Origin: Devosia sp. RR2S18
GTDB taxonomy: Bacteria; Pseudomonadota; Alphaproteobacteria; Rhizobiales; Devosiaceae
Direction of reading: 5' to 3'
Assembly: GCF_030177755.1 (NCBI RefSeq)
Contig: NZ_CP126539.1
Span: forward strand, 1,078,001-1,142,000
DNA length: 64,000 nt
The notes beneath the pieces were generated by a model. That model saw only the letters and a program-made list of their open reading frames with translations, had not been told where the DNA came from and made no database searches. Shown one piece after another: positions 55,419-64,000 of this stretch (the stretch's first letter is position 1; every line of letters begins with the position of its first letter). The position numbers and the translations under genes were made by a program.

Positions 55419-56263
55419 TGAGTGCCACCATGAATCCGCGGAAGCTCATCAAGACGGTGCTCTTCTACCTCCTGGTCACTGTCATCGTCGTGGTCAGCGT
55501 GTTCCCGTTCTACTACGCGATCCTGACCAGCTTTAAATCGGGTACCGATCTGTTCCGCATCACCTATTGGCCGACGTCGTTTAGCCTGCAGAACTATCAG
55601 CAGGTTCTCAACACCGGCAGCTTCCCGCGCAATCTGCTGAACTCGGTCTTTATCGCCAGCGTCACGGTTCTGCTGGCGCTATTCCTCGCGATCACGGCGT
55701 CGTTTGCCCTTAGCCGGGTGCGATTCCGCGGGCGAAGCTTGTTGCTGATGACAATTCTGGCGGTGTCGATGTTCCCCCAGATTGCCGTGCTGGCGGGCCT
55801 GTTCGAGCTGATCCGGTTTCTGGGGATCTACAACACCCCATGGGCCCTGATTTTCTCCTACACGATCTTCACGCTGCCCTTCACTGTCTGGGTGCTGACC
55901 ACCTTCATGCGTGACCTGCCCATCGAGATCGAGGAGGCGGCAATCGTTGATGGTGCCACCCCCTGGGTCATCATCACCCGCGTGTTCATGCCGCTGATGT
56001 GGCCGGCGTTGGTGACCACTGGCCTGCTTGCGTTCATCGGGGCCTGGAACGAGTTCCTATTCGCCTTGACCTTCACCTCTTCGAACATGACCCGCACGGT
56101 GCCGGTGGCCATCGCGCTACTCTCGGGCGGTTCGCAGTTTGAAATCCCCTGGGGCGCCATCATGGCCGCCTCGGTCATCGTCACCGTGCCGCTTGTGGCC
56201 CTGGTGCTCATCTTCCAGCGCAAGATCGTCAGTGGACTCACCGCCGGCGGCGTCAAGGGCTAA
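55418..56263 (+). CDS. thuG: Trehalose/maltose-type ABC permease ThuG
   Basis: A 281-residue MalG-like permease with six membrane segments. The ATPase-contact loop is IEEAAIVDGATPWVIITRVFMPLMWPAL. One-base overlap with thuF; thuK follows after 14 bases with AAGGAGCTTATC before its ATG. Confidence 0.93.
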   Translation: MSATMNPRKLIKTVLFYLLVTVIVVVSVFPFYYAILTSFKSGTDLFRITYWPTSFSLQNYQQVLNTGSFPRNLLNSVFIASVTVLLALFLAITASFALSRVRFRGRSLLLMTILAVSMFPQIAVLAGLFELIRFLGIYNTPWALIFSYTIFTLPFTVWVLTTFMRDLPIEIEEAAIVDGATPWVIITRVFMPLMWPALVTTGLLAFIGAWNEFLFALTFTSSNMTRTVPVAIALLSGGSQFEIPWGAIMAASVIVTVPLVALVLIFQRKIVSGLTAGGVKG

Positions 56264-56277
56264 GGAGCTTATCTGAA

Positions 56278-57285
56278 ATGGCAAGTATCGAGCTTCGCAA
56301 CATCCGCAAAGCCTTCGGCGTGGTCGAGGTGATCAAGGGCGTAGACCTGGAGGTCAAGTCTGGTGAGTTCATGGTCTTCGTTGGTCCCTCTGGCTGCGGC
56401 AAGTCCACCTTGCTGCGACTAATCTCGGGGCTGGAGGACATTACCTCGGGCGACATGCTGTTTGACGGCAAGGTGGTCAATGACCTCGCACCGTCCAAGC
56501 GCGGCATCGCCATGGTGTTTCAAAGCTATGCGCTTTATCCGCATATGACGGTCTACGATAACATGGCCTTCGGTCTGACGCTCGAGAAGGGGCAGAGCAA
56601 GGACGAGATCCGCCGCCGGGTGGAGAAGGCCGCCGACATGCTGCAAATCCGGCAATATCTCGATCGCCTTCCCAAGCAGCTTTCGGGCGGACAGCGGCAG
56701 CGCGTCGCCATTGGGCGCGCCATTACTCGCGATCCCAAGGTGTTCCTGTTTGATGAACCGCTCTCCAACCTCGATGCGGCGCTGCGCGTCGCTACCCGCA
56801 TCGAAATTGCCAAGCTCCACGAGGAGATGGCCAACACCACCATGATCTATGTGACTCATGACCAAGTGGAGGCGATGACCCTCGCCGATCGAATCTGCGT
56901 GCTGCGCGACGGGCTGATCGAGCAGGTGGGCACGCCAATGGAGCTTTATGAAAAGCCGAACTCTGTGTTCGTGGCGGGTTTTATCGGTTCGCCGAAGATG
57001 AACTTCATCTCCGGAGCACTGGCAGAACCGTTTGGTGCCCATACCGTGGGCATCCGCGGCGAGCACATCATCATCAAGCCGAGCGATGGGCTTTGGAGCG
57101 GCAAGGTGATCCACACCGAAAATCTAGGCGCGGACTCCTATGTCTATCTCGAGATGGGCACCGAAGAGCCGGTTGTGGTGCGGCTGGATGGTCCGAACAC
57201 ATACCACTCCGGCGACACGGTCCATATCTCGCCCATGGACGATCGGGTGCACCGTTTCGACGCAGCCGGCAAGCCCATCTCGTAA
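56278..57285 (+). CDS. thuK: Trehalose/maltose-type ABC ATP-binding protein ThuK
   Basis: A 335-residue CUT1 ATPase, closely similar in layout to SmoK at 38425. Walker [10 protein letters not shown], signature [15 protein letters not shown], Walker [17 protein letters not shown] and the switch His in [15 protein letters not shown] are intact, with a C-terminal regulatory domain ([14 protein letters not shown]). 233 bases without an obvious gene separate it from thuA; that gap holds no recognisable signal. Confidence 0.94.
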   Translation: MASIELRNIRKAFGVVEVIKGVDLEVKSGEFMVFVGPSGCGKSTLLRLISGLEDITSGDMLFDGKVVNDLAPSKRGIAMVFQSYALYPHMTVYDNMAFGLTLEKGQSKDEIRRRVEKAADMLQIRQYLDRLPKQLSGGQRQRVAIGRAITRDPKVFLFDEPLSNLDAALRVATRIEIAKLHEEMANTTMIYVTHDQVEAMTLADRICVLRDGLIEQVGTPMELYEKPNSVFVAGFIGSPKMNFISGALAEPFGAHTVGIRGEHIIIKPSDGLWSGKVIHTENLGADSYVYLEMGTEEPVVVRLDGPNTYHSGDTVHISPMDDRVHRFDAAGKPIS

Positions 57286-57518
57286 AGAAATGGCGACGCT
57301 ATGTCGCGCTTGCCCTCGCCAGCACGGTACTGGCGGGCATGCGGAATGCGGACGTAAGCTCGCCGCCGATAGAACAATCGAGCCGCTCGGGCGTTGGACC
57401 CGCGTGTAGCGTCATGATGGCACAGGAAGTTTGGAGCGGCGCAGCCGCACGCCAAGTATCTGGGTAGACGCGGCCTCCCTCCGCCGAGCCCGAAACAACA
57501 TCGCACAGGAGCACACCG

Positions 57519-58301
57519 ATGCCGATCCGTACCCTCGTCTGGGGCGAAAATGTTCACGAGCAGAAGAACAAAATCGTCGCCGACAATTACCCCGAGGGCA
57601 TGCACAACCAAATTGCCAAGCTGCTTGCCAGCGACAGCAATCTGGTCGTCAAGACTACAACCCTGCAGGAACCCGAGCATGGCTGCACCGAGGAGGCGCT
57701 CGCGGAAACCGACGTGCTGCTCTGGTGGGGTCATGCCGCCCATGGCGCAGTGGAAGACGAGATCGTCGAGCGCATTGCCAAGCGGGTCTGGGAGGGAATG
57801 GGCCTGATTGTCCTTCACTCCGGTCACTTCTCCAAGATCTTCAAGCGGTTGATGGGGGCGCCTTGTGGACTCCACTGGCGCGAGGCGGGGGAGCGCGAAC
57901 GGCTGTGGGTCACCAATCCAGGCCACCCGATTGCCAAGGGGCTGCCCGCCTATTTCGAGCTAGAAATGGAAGAGATGTATGGCGAGCCCTTCGGCGTGCC
58001 TGAGCCGCTGGAGACAGTTTTTGTCTCCTGGTTCCAGGGCGGCGAGGTGTTCCGATCGGGCCTGACCTATCGCCGTGGCGCGGGCAATATCTTCTACTTC
58101 CGCCCCGGCCACGAGACCTATCCCACCTATCACGACGAGACGGTGGGTCTGGTGCTGCGGAATGCGGTCAATTGGGCCTACAACGCCAATCAGTACCCCG
58201 AACTGCTCGAGGCGCCGAACACGCCGGTAGAGAAGGCGATCGAAAAAATCGAGGAGCGCGGGCCCAAGCTGCACCATGGTCGACAGGAAGGCTTCAAGTA
58301 A
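57519..58301 (+). CDS. thuA: Trehalose utilisation protein ThuA
   Basis: A 260-residue protein with a single ThuA (glutamine amidotransferase-like) domain: [40 protein letters not shown] and [27 protein letters not shown]. In rhizobia ThuA works with ThuB in trehalose, maltitol and related disaccharide degradation, through a 3-keto intermediate in current models. The nucleophile Cys of true amidotransferases is absent, as usual for the family. CAGGAGCACACCG precedes the ATG. Confidence 0.94.
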   Translation: MPIRTLVWGENVHEQKNKIVADNYPEGMHNQIAKLLASDSNLVVKTTTLQEPEHGCTEEALAETDVLLWWGHAAHGAVEDEIVERIAKRVWEGMGLIVLHSGHFSKIFKRLMGAPCGLHWREAGERERLWVTNPGHPIAKGLPAYFELEMEEMYGEPFGVPEPLETVFVSWFQGGEVFRSGLTYRRGAGNIFYFRPGHETYPTYHDETVGLVLRNAVNWAYNANQYPELLEAPNTPVEKAIEKIEERGPKLHHGRQEGFK

Positions 58302-58446
58302 GCCTCTCAGCTTTTTGCTGACCATACACTCTCCCCCGGCACGGCTGGGGATTTTCTCAATCTGAATTGTCGCGCCGCCTCCAGCCGGGTTGAACCCCGC
58401 TGGGGGTTGGAGCAATGCGGCGGGGCGCCGCAAGGGAAGAAAACGA

Positions 58447-59490
58447 ATGCGTATCCTCATCCTGGGTACTGGCGGCATGGCCAATCAGCATGCCAAGCAC
58501 TTTGCTGCCATTGAGGGCGTGACGCTCGCCGGTGGCGTGGACGTCGACCCGGCACGTGTCGAGGCGTTTTGCAGCACGCACGCTATCGAGCGGGGCTTCG
58601 GGTCGCTGGATGCAGCATTGGCCTGGGGTGAATTCGACGCGGTGGCCAATGTGACGCCCGACAGCGTGCACCATCCAACCACCATGGCGGCGCTGGCTGC
58701 GGGCAAGCATGTGTTCTGCGAGAAGCCCTTGGCGACCGATCATACCAAGGCCATGGAGATGACCCAAGCGGCCGAGACGCTGGGGCTCGTCAACATGGTC
58801 AACCTCACCTATCGCAATGTCGCGCAATTGCAGAAGGCGCGGGAACTGGTGCAATCGGGGCGGCTTGGCAGCGTCAAGCATTTCGAGGCGAGCTATCTCC
58901 AGAGTTGGCTCGTCTCCAAGGCCTGGGGCGACTGGCGCACCGAAAGCCAGTGGCTTTGGCGGCTTTCGAAAAAGCACGGCTCGAACGGCGTGCTGGGCGA
59001 CATTGGCGTGCACATCCTGGACTTTGCGGCCTATGGGGCCGGGAGTGATTTTTCCAAGGTGTTCTGCCGCCTCGAGACCTTCGACAAGGCCGAGAACGAC
59101 CGCATCGGGGAGTATGACCTCGACGCCAATGACAGCTTTGCCATGACGGCACAGCTGGAGAACGGGGCACTGGGCGTGATCCATGCCACGCGCTGGGCCA
59201 CCGGGCATTTCAACGAGCTGCGCCTGCGCGTTTATGGGGAACTCGGGTCAATCGAAGTGCAGCACCGACATGACTGGAGCAAGCTCTTCACCTGTCTTGG
59301 CCCCGATGCCCAGACCGGCACCTGGACGGAGCTTGCGGTGGATCCGGTGCCGACGAACTATCAGCGCTTCGTTGAGGCCGTGCGCAACGGAATAACGCTC
59401 GAGCCAAGCTTCCGGCATGCCACCAATATCCAGAAGGTGCTGGACCTAGCCACCACGACCGATCGAGATCGGGCCGAGCACCGGGTCTGA
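58447..59490 (+). CDS. thuB: Gfo/Idh/MocA-family oxidoreductase ThuB
   Basis: A 347-residue NAD(P)-dependent dehydrogenase. The Rossmann start is MRILILGTGGMANQHAKHF and the family's EKPLATDHTKAM motif is at residue ~95; the substrate domain includes WLWRLSKKHGSNGVLGDIGVHILDFA, with catalytic-site His. It partners ThuA. AAGGGAAG before the ATG at 58447 fixes the start; an upstream in-frame Met at 58390 is rejected. Confidence 0.94.
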   Translation: MRILILGTGGMANQHAKHFAAIEGVTLAGGVDVDPARVEAFCSTHAIERGFGSLDAALAWGEFDAVANVTPDSVHHPTTMAALAAGKHVFCEKPLATDHTKAMEMTQAAETLGLVNMVNLTYRNVAQLQKARELVQSGRLGSVKHFEASYLQSWLVSKAWGDWRTESQWLWRLSKKHGSNGVLGDIGVHILDFAAYGAGSDFSKVFCRLETFDKAENDRIGEYDLDANDSFAMTAQLENGALGVIHATRWATGHFNELRLRVYGELGSIEVQHRHDWSKLFTCLGPDAQTGTWTELAVDPVPTNYQRFVEAVRNGITLEPSFRHATNIQKVLDLATTTDRDRAEHRV

Positions 59491-59564
59491 CACGGCATCA
59501 GCCAAGTAGATGCAACCGCTCGCGTTGTCGTGACTTATTCGAGCAATGCAAACGGAGCGTCACC

Positions 59565-59819
59565 ATGGGAATTATCTGGGCCATCATCGTTGGCTTTTTC
59601 GCCGGTCTCATCGCCAAGTTCATTGTGCCGGGAGACAAGGAGCCGAAAGGATTCATCCTCACTACGGTGCTGGGCATTGTCGGCTCGCTGTTAGCCACTT
59701 TCCTGGGTCAGGCCTTGGGCTGGTATGGACCCAATGACGGCGCCGGCTTCATCGGCGCCATTGTCGGTGCGATTATCATCTTGCTGATCTGGGGTGCCGT
59801 CAGTCGCCGGCGTGCCTGA
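59565..59819 (+). CDS. GlsB/YeaQ/YmgE-family stress membrane protein
   Basis: An 84-residue protein with three predicted membrane segments (IIWAIIVGFFAGLIAKFIVPG, GFILTTVLGIVGSLLATFLGQ, GFIGAIVGAIIILLIWGAV) and a basic tail (SRRRA). The glycine-rich PGDKEPKGF...GAxxG pattern is the transglycosylase-associated/GlsB family, common in stress regulons. No EcfG consensus was found in the 75 bases before it. A terminator follows at 59841-59865. Confidence 0.92.
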   Translation: MGIIWAIIVGFFAGLIAKFIVPGDKEPKGFILTTVLGIVGSLLATFLGQALGWYGPNDGAGFIGAIVGAIIILLIWGAVSRRRA

Positions 59820-59840
59820 GGCCTGGCAAAAGCCGGAGCA

Positions 59841-59865
59841 AAAAAGGGCGCCGCGAGGCGCCCTT
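59841..59865. terminator. Terminator between glsB-type gene and the convergent nucleotidase gene
   Basis: GGGCGCC-GCGA-GGCGCCC is a perfect seven-base stem. Five A's on the left supply the U-run for the minus-strand nucleotidase transcript; in the plus direction it is followed only by TTCG. Confidence 0.8.
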
Positions 59866-59889
59866 CGTGTTTGTGGCTTGGCGAGTCGC

Positions 59890-61494
59890 TTACTCGGCGA
59901 CGGTGATGCGGCCGTCGGTGTAGGGCTCGTATTCACCACCCTGCGCTTCGATGTAGTCGGCGAGAACCTGCTCTAGCGGTGGGCCGAAATCATAGGGATT
60001 GTCGCCTTCGGCGAAGGTGGCATAGCCGTCGCCGCCGGTGCGCATGTAGTTGTTGGTTGCCACGGTATAGGTGGCTTCCTCATCGATCGGCTGCCAATTA
60101 TCGCCCGAGCCGACCATCACGTCGCTGATGCGGTCGCCAGCAGGATTGGCCAGGGTGTAGGTGTATTGGAGGCCAGACACCTGCGGGAACCGGCCGGCAC
60201 CACCTTCGATGTCGCTGACGCCGTTCTCCAGCGCTTCGATGACGTCGGCACCCGTGATGTCCACAGTCGCCAGCGTATTGGAGAAGGGCAGCACGGTCAG
60301 CGCCTCGCCCATGGTGATCTCGCCTTCATCAATGGAGGCGCGCAGACCACCACCGTTCTGAATGGCGATGGTTGCACCGCGACCGCTAGCCGCATCGAGC
60401 ATGGCATCGGCGACGAGGTTGCCCATGGAGCATTCCTCAACACGGCACACTTCGCGCGAACCTTCGATGGGAGCAGTTGCCGTGCCGATGACCTCTTCCA
60501 TGAGCTGGTTGATTGGCTCCTGGAGTTCGGCCAAGCGCTCGACATAGCCTTCATCGGGGGTGACCGAAGCGTCAAGCAAGATCGGCTCGCCCTCAGCCGA
60601 GATCACATTTCCTTCGTCGTCCCAGGTCACCTGGAGGTCGCCCAAATATTTGGCATAGGAATAGGCGGTAACAACGGGTACTTCGTTGCCGCGCGGACCA
60701 GTTACCATGGTGGGGTAGGGGCCAGCGGCGTCTTCAGCCGTATTGGAGAGGAGGGTATGGGAGTGACCGCCCACGATCACGTCGATGCCGGGCACATTGG
60801 CGGCAATCTGCTGGTCGGTAGTGTAGCCTACATGGGTCAGGGCGACGATCTTGTTGACGCCGGCAGCTTCAAGACCGGCAACTTGGCCGCGGAGGCTGAC
60901 GAGCACGTCCTCGAACTCCACGCCCTCGCCCGGGGAAGAAGTTTCATCGGTATCTTCCGCAAGAGCCGAGACGAAGCCGACGCGTTCACCGTCAAACTCC
61001 ATAACGTGGGCGCCAGCCAGATTACCGGCTAGCGAGGCTTCATTTTCAACATTGGTGTTGCCCGAGATGACCGGGAACTCGGCGGCTTCGAGGAACTCTG
61101 CCAGCTCAGCGGGACCGTCGTCGAATTCGTGGTTGCCTACGGCCATCAGCTCGATGCCAAGATCGTTGGCGAACTCGGCGATGATGTCGCTGCGGTACTG
61201 CGTGTAAAAGAGGGAGCCCTGGAACTGGTCGCCAGCGTCGATCAGAACAACGTTCTCGCCCTCGAGCTCGGCGCGCTGGTTGTCCACAGCAGTCTTGAGG
61301 CGGGCGATGCCACCAAAGCACTCGCCGGCTGCGTCCGCTTCTGCTTCGCAGTTGGAGTCCGAACTGGTGATCGGCTGATATCGCGAGTGAAAGTCGTTGA
61401 TGTGGAGGATGTTGAGCGTGAATTCGGCGTAAGCCGCACTGGAGAAACCAGTGCAGAGGGTGAGCGCGGTAGCGCCGAGAAGAAGTCTTTTCAT
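59890..61494 (-). CDS. Periplasmic 5'-nucleotidase / bifunctional metallophosphatase
   Basis: A 534-residue protein with signal peptide MKRLLLGATALTLCTGFSSAAYA. The metallophosphatase domain has the di-metal ligands in NILHINDFHSRYQP, VLIDAGDQFQGSLF, VGNHEFDDG and VIVGGHSHTLL; the C-terminal 5'-nucleotidase domain binds the base (QNGGGLRASIDEGEI, NNYMRTGGDGYATF). It hydrolyses nucleotides or UDP-sugars outside the cytoplasm. A CTGTCAT half of a PHO box lies at 61605-61611 (minus strand), about 110 bases upstream. The 349-base region upstream to 61843 holds no other recognisable feature. Confidence 0.93.
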   Translation of the reverse strand: MKRLLLGATALTLCTGFSSAAYAEFTLNILHINDFHSRYQPITSSDSNCEAEADAAGECFGGIARLKTAVDNQRAELEGENVVLIDAGDQFQGSLFYTQYRSDIIAEFANDLGIELMAVGNHEFDDGPAELAEFLEAAEFPVISGNTNVENEASLAGNLAGAHVMEFDGERVGFVSALAEDTDETSSPGEGVEFEDVLVSLRGQVAGLEAAGVNKIVALTHVGYTTDQQIAANVPGIDVIVGGHSHTLLSNTAEDAAGPYPTMVTGPRGNEVPVVTAYSYAKYLGDLQVTWDDEGNVISAEGEPILLDASVTPDEGYVERLAELQEPINQLMEEVIGTATAPIEGSREVCRVEECSMGNLVADAMLDAASGRGATIAIQNGGGLRASIDEGEITMGEALTVLPFSNTLATVDITGADVIEALENGVSDIEGGAGRFPQVSGLQYTYTLANPAGDRISDVMVGSGDNWQPIDEEATYTVATNNYMRTGGDGYATFAEGDNPYDFGPPLEQVLADYIEAQGGEYEPYTDGRITVAE

Positions 61495-61843
61495 CCCTGT
61501 AGTCCTTTATCTTGCTTTGACAGCAGTTCGGCTCCGCAGCCACTCGACCCAGCTTGCAGGGACGTTCGTCCGGCCGCGGTGCGGAGGGAGTTAAGCAGGC
61601 TTTTATGACAGTGGAAAGCAAACGAATGCAGAAACATAGACGTCAGGTGGGAAGTCCGGGTCACACAGCCTCAACCTGCTGCAAAACTCTGCACACCCGG
61701 GTGAGCCGCTAAATCGCGTGGCAAGCCTAACGGCTCAGAGTGGCGCGCTTCCACCAATGCGGGAGTCGATCACCTGATGGGGTTTCATTAGAGGCGAACT
61801 CAGGTAATCTCCGCGCCGTTTGTTTCTTGCGGGGAGTTGCCGA

Positions 61844-62494
61844 ATGAAGAGCGCGTTGATCGTTTATGGTGGTTGGAGCGGCCACGACCCCGAAGAGTGC
61901 GCAGCAATCTATCGCCGCTGGTTGCACGAGGATGGGTTCACAGTTCGCACGGCAACCGACACGAGCGCTTTCGCGGACCCATCAATCCATGACCTCTCGT
62001 TGATCATTCCGATCTACACGATGAGCAAGATCGAAAAGGAAGAGGTGCAGAACCTCACCAAGGCGGTCGAGAATGGTGTGGGTCTGGCCGGCCATCATGG
62101 CGGCATGAGCGATGCCTTCCGCGAGGCGGTCGATTACCAGTTCATGGTGGGGGGGCAGTGGGTTGCCCATCCCGGCAACATCATCGACTACACGGTCGAC
62201 GTGACCAAGCCCGACGATCCGATCATGGCCGGGATTAAGTCGTTTCCATATACCTCCGAGCAGTACTACATGCATGTCGATCCCTCGATTGAGGTATTGG
62301 CGACCACCACATTCACCGGCGAGCACGCGTCCTGGATCGATGGCGTCGTGATGCCGGTGGTTTGGAAGCACCGCTATGGCAAGGGCCGCGTGTTCCACAT
62401 GACGCTGGGGCACCAGGCCAAGGAGTTCGACAATGCGAACATGGCCACCATTATGCGGCGCGGGCTCAACTGGGCTGCGCGAGACGAACAGTAG
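61844..62494 (+). CDS. ThuA-domain protein, second copy
   Basis: A 216-residue stand-alone ThuA-like domain: SALIVYGGWSGHDPEECAAIYRRWLHEDGFTV, GVGLAGHHGGMSDAFREAVDYQFMVGGQWVAHPG, and PVVWKHRYGKGRVFHMTLGHQAKEFDNANMATIMRRGLNWA. It is much diverged from ThuA at 57519 and belongs to a different branch, often found near Gfo/Idh/MocA oxidoreductases. CGGGGAG precedes the ATG at 61844. Its role is unknown; trehalose metabolism is possible but not shown. Confidence 0.88.
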   Translation: MKSALIVYGGWSGHDPEECAAIYRRWLHEDGFTVRTATDTSAFADPSIHDLSLIIPIYTMSKIEKEEVQNLTKAVENGVGLAGHHGGMSDAFREAVDYQFMVGGQWVAHPGNIIDYTVDVTKPDDPIMAGIKSFPYTSEQYYMHVDPSIEVLATTTFTGEHASWIDGVVMPVVWKHRYGKGRVFHMTLGHQAKEFDNANMATIMRRGLNWAARDEQ

Positions 62495-62578
62495 CAAGCG
62501 GCATCTCCCGCCAAGGTGAGTTGAAACCAAGCGCGCTTTGGCTTCGTATCTCCAGAACGCATAAGTGGGGAGCGCGCG

Positions 62579-63433
62579 ATGAGTGAACGGGCAGATGAAG
62601 GCCTGCCGGCGGCTAAGGGGCCGCTGATCTACCGGCAGTCGATCTGGACGCGGGTGACCCATTGGTTGTGGGCCATCTGCCTGTTCTTCCTCCTGCTCTC
62701 GGGTTTGCAGATCTTCAATGCGCACCCGGCGCTCTATATTGGCCAGCAGTCTGGCTTCGAGTTCGACAACGCCGTTCTCGAGATCGGCGCCATAAACACC
62801 CCGGAAGGTCCGCGCGGGCAGACCACGATCTTCGGGCAAACCTACGACACCACGGGTTGGCTGGGCATGAGCGGCCCGGCCGCGCAACCGAGCTTCACGG
62901 CTTTCCCGGGTGCAGTGACCATTCCCTCCTTCCGTGATCTCGCCACTGGGCGGGTGGTGCACTTCTTCTTTGGCTGGATCTTCGTCGGGACCATGTTGGT
63001 GTGGTTCGTGGTCAGCTTCATCAACGGGCATCTGCGGCGGGACATCATCCCCATGGGGCACGACATCAAAGGCCTGCCAGAGGATATCGGCAACCATCTT
63101 CGCTTTCAGCTCCGGCACGGGCGGAGTTACAAGCCGCTACAGAAGCTCAGCTACTTCACTGTATTCTTTATTCTCTTTCCTCTCGTGGTGTTGACCGGGC
63201 TTACGATGAGCCCCTCTTTGAACGCCGCCTGGCCGTTCCTACTTGATCTGTTCGGCGGACGGCAGACAGCGCGAACCATCCATTTCGGTGCGATGGTCCT
63301 GTTGGTGCTGTTCTTCGTGGTCCACGTGGTCATGGTGGTGCTCGCCGGACCGTTCAATGAACTGCGCTCCATGATCACTGGCTGGTACCGCGCCGCCCGG
63401 GATACGCCGCGCCTTAAAGGAGACAAGCCATGA
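62579..63433 (+). CDS. Cytochrome b/b6-domain membrane protein
   Basis: A 284-residue inner-membrane b-type cytochrome with four membrane helices. Haem-ligand candidates are His in TRVTHWLWAICLFFLLLSGLQIF, VVHFFFGWIFVGTMLVW and TIHFGAMVLLVLFFVVHVVMVVL, as in cytochrome b561/NiFe-hydrogenase b subunits. A soluble loop (residues ~60-120) follows the first helix. The stop overlaps the next gene (ATGA), so it very likely passes electrons between the quinone pool and the molybdenum enzyme encoded there. Confidence 0.88.
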   Translation: MSERADEGLPAAKGPLIYRQSIWTRVTHWLWAICLFFLLLSGLQIFNAHPALYIGQQSGFEFDNAVLEIGAINTPEGPRGQTTIFGQTYDTTGWLGMSGPAAQPSFTAFPGAVTIPSFRDLATGRVVHFFFGWIFVGTMLVWFVVSFINGHLRRDIIPMGHDIKGLPEDIGNHLRFQLRHGRSYKPLQKLSYFTVFFILFPLVVLTGLTMSPSLNAAWPFLLDLFGGRQTARTIHFGAMVLLVLFFVVHVVMVVLAGPFNELRSMITGWYRAARDTPRLKGDKP

Positions 63434-64000
63434 GCGGGTTGATCCTCAATCGCCGCCGCTTTCTCGCCGGCTCGGCCGCGGCAGGCTCTAGCGTCATACT
63501 AGCCGGTTGCGACCAGTTCGACTTCCTGGGACAGCGCGACAACCCCGTGCGCAACTTCATGGAGCAGGCCAATGTGCTGACCTATGAGGCGCAAAAGCCG
63601 CTGATCGGGCAGCAGTCGCTGGCGCGAGAGTTTTCTTCCAGCGAAATCCGGCAGGGCATGAAGCCCAACGGCTCAACTAATCCCACCACGCCCGAGTACA
63701 TGTTCCTGCAGGCGCAGAACTTCGAGCCTTACCGGTTGACCATCAAGGGCATGGTGGACCGCGAAGTGAGTTTCTCGCTCGATGAGTTGCGCAACATGCC
63801 CGCGCGCAGCCAGATCACCCGCCACGACTGCGTCGAGGGATGGAGCTGCATCGCCAAATGGACGGGCACGCAGTTGGGCGCCGTGCTCGACCAAGCCGGC
63901 GTGCGGCCGGAGGCGCGCTTTTGCGTCTATCATTGCTACGACAACATTCAGCGGACGCTCGCCGGCGACATCTTCTACTATGAAAGCTCCGACCTGATCG
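63430..64000 (+). CDS. Tat-exported molybdopterin-dependent oxidoreductase, sulfite oxidase family (partial)
   Basis: The first ~190 residues; the gene continues past the right edge. The N-terminus NRRRFLAGSAAAGSSVILAGCDQF contains both a twin-arginine motif and a lipobox with Cys27, so it is probably a membrane-anchored periplasmic lipoprotein. The molybdenum-coordinating Cys lies in HDCVEGWSCIAKWTG, the sulfite-oxidase fold signature (either of the two Cys; the first aligns best). It follows a b-type cytochrome with ATGA overlap. Substrate unknown; sulfite or methionine sulfoxide are only family precedents. Confidence 0.88.
   Translation, partial: MSGLILNRRRFLAGSAAAGSSVILAGCDQFDFLGQRDNPVRNFMEQANVLTYEAQKPLIGQQSLAREFSSSEIRQGMKPNGSTNPTTPEYMFLQAQNFEPYRLTIKGMVDREVSFSLDELRNMPARSQITRHDCVEGWSCIAKWTGTQLGAVLDQAGVRPEARFCVYHCYDNIQRTLAGDIFYYESSDLI

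Noticed and set aside
57286-57518. A gene between thuK and thuA
   Set aside because: Short frames here lack ribosome binding sites and recognisable sequence; the gap looks non-coding.
61982-63118. A 378-codon minus-strand frame opposite the ThuA-like and cytochrome genes
   Set aside because: It spans two real plus-strand genes and the gap between them; low complexity, no domain.

Overview
The window is a GC-rich alphaproteobacterial chromosome segment, most likely from the order Hyphomicrobiales and plausibly Devosia or a close relative. The pointers are the gene order mdh-sucC-sucD-sucA-sucB-lpd, a PhyR/NepR/EcfG general stress locus, a thuREFGKAB trehalose operon, a ChvE-GguAB sugar importer and a sorbitol/mannitol (smo/mtlK) cluster. 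The genus is inference; there is no rRNA or tRNA gene here to test it. No CRISPR array, insertion sequence or prophage was seen.

Layout. 1-2.7 kb: the start of a YejB-type oligopeptide permease, a small DUF2007-like protein, an AprI/Inh-type lipoprotein and ZapE. 2.9-13.9 kb: malate dehydrogenase, succinyl-CoA ligase, the 2-oxoglutarate dehydrogenase complex and its E3, with two small secreted proteins of unknown function inserted and an unassigned, strongly structured stretch just before lpd. 14.0-22.1 kb: a hexuronate catabolic operon (TRAP transporter, GntR regulator, kduI, kduD, kdgF, uxuA) that also holds a TRIC-type channel and a DUF4326 protein. 22.2-27.2 kb: an orphan receiver and, on the minus strand, a basic amino-acid ABC importer resembling Pseudomonas aotJQMOP. 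27.3-35.2 kb: the general stress response region, with phyR, nepR, ecfG, two HWE/HisKA_2 kinases, a receiver with Glu at the phosphorylation site, a Crp/Fnr regulator, a lipid kinase, a YdcF protein and a DUF1328 gene too short for usual ORF calling.

35.2-44.8 kb (minus strand): a sugar-alcohol system of SorC-type and GntR-type regulators, SmoEFGK-like ABC importer, mannitol dehydrogenase and an FGGY kinase. 45.3-50.7 kb: two tandem ChvE-like binding proteins feeding one ATPase and one permease. 50.7-51.5 kb: a sulfurtransferase. 51.6-59.5 kb: thuR and thuEFGKAB. 59.6-64 kb: a GlsB-type membrane protein, a periplasmic 5'-nucleotidase, a second ThuA-domain protein, a b-type cytochrome and the start of a Tat-exported molybdopterin oxidoreductase.

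The window is dominated by scavenging of plant-derived carbon (uronates, polyols, aldoses, trehalose-type disaccharides, basic amino acids), feeding a compact TCA cluster, with a stress regulon between. Regulatory DNA is readable in several places: near-perfect EcfG promoters (GGAAC-N16-CGTT) before phyR and the DUF1328 gene, palindromes before the uronate and thu operons, a hairpin behind every substrate-binding-protein gene, and four copies of a roughly 110-bp inverted-repeat element in intergenic DNA.
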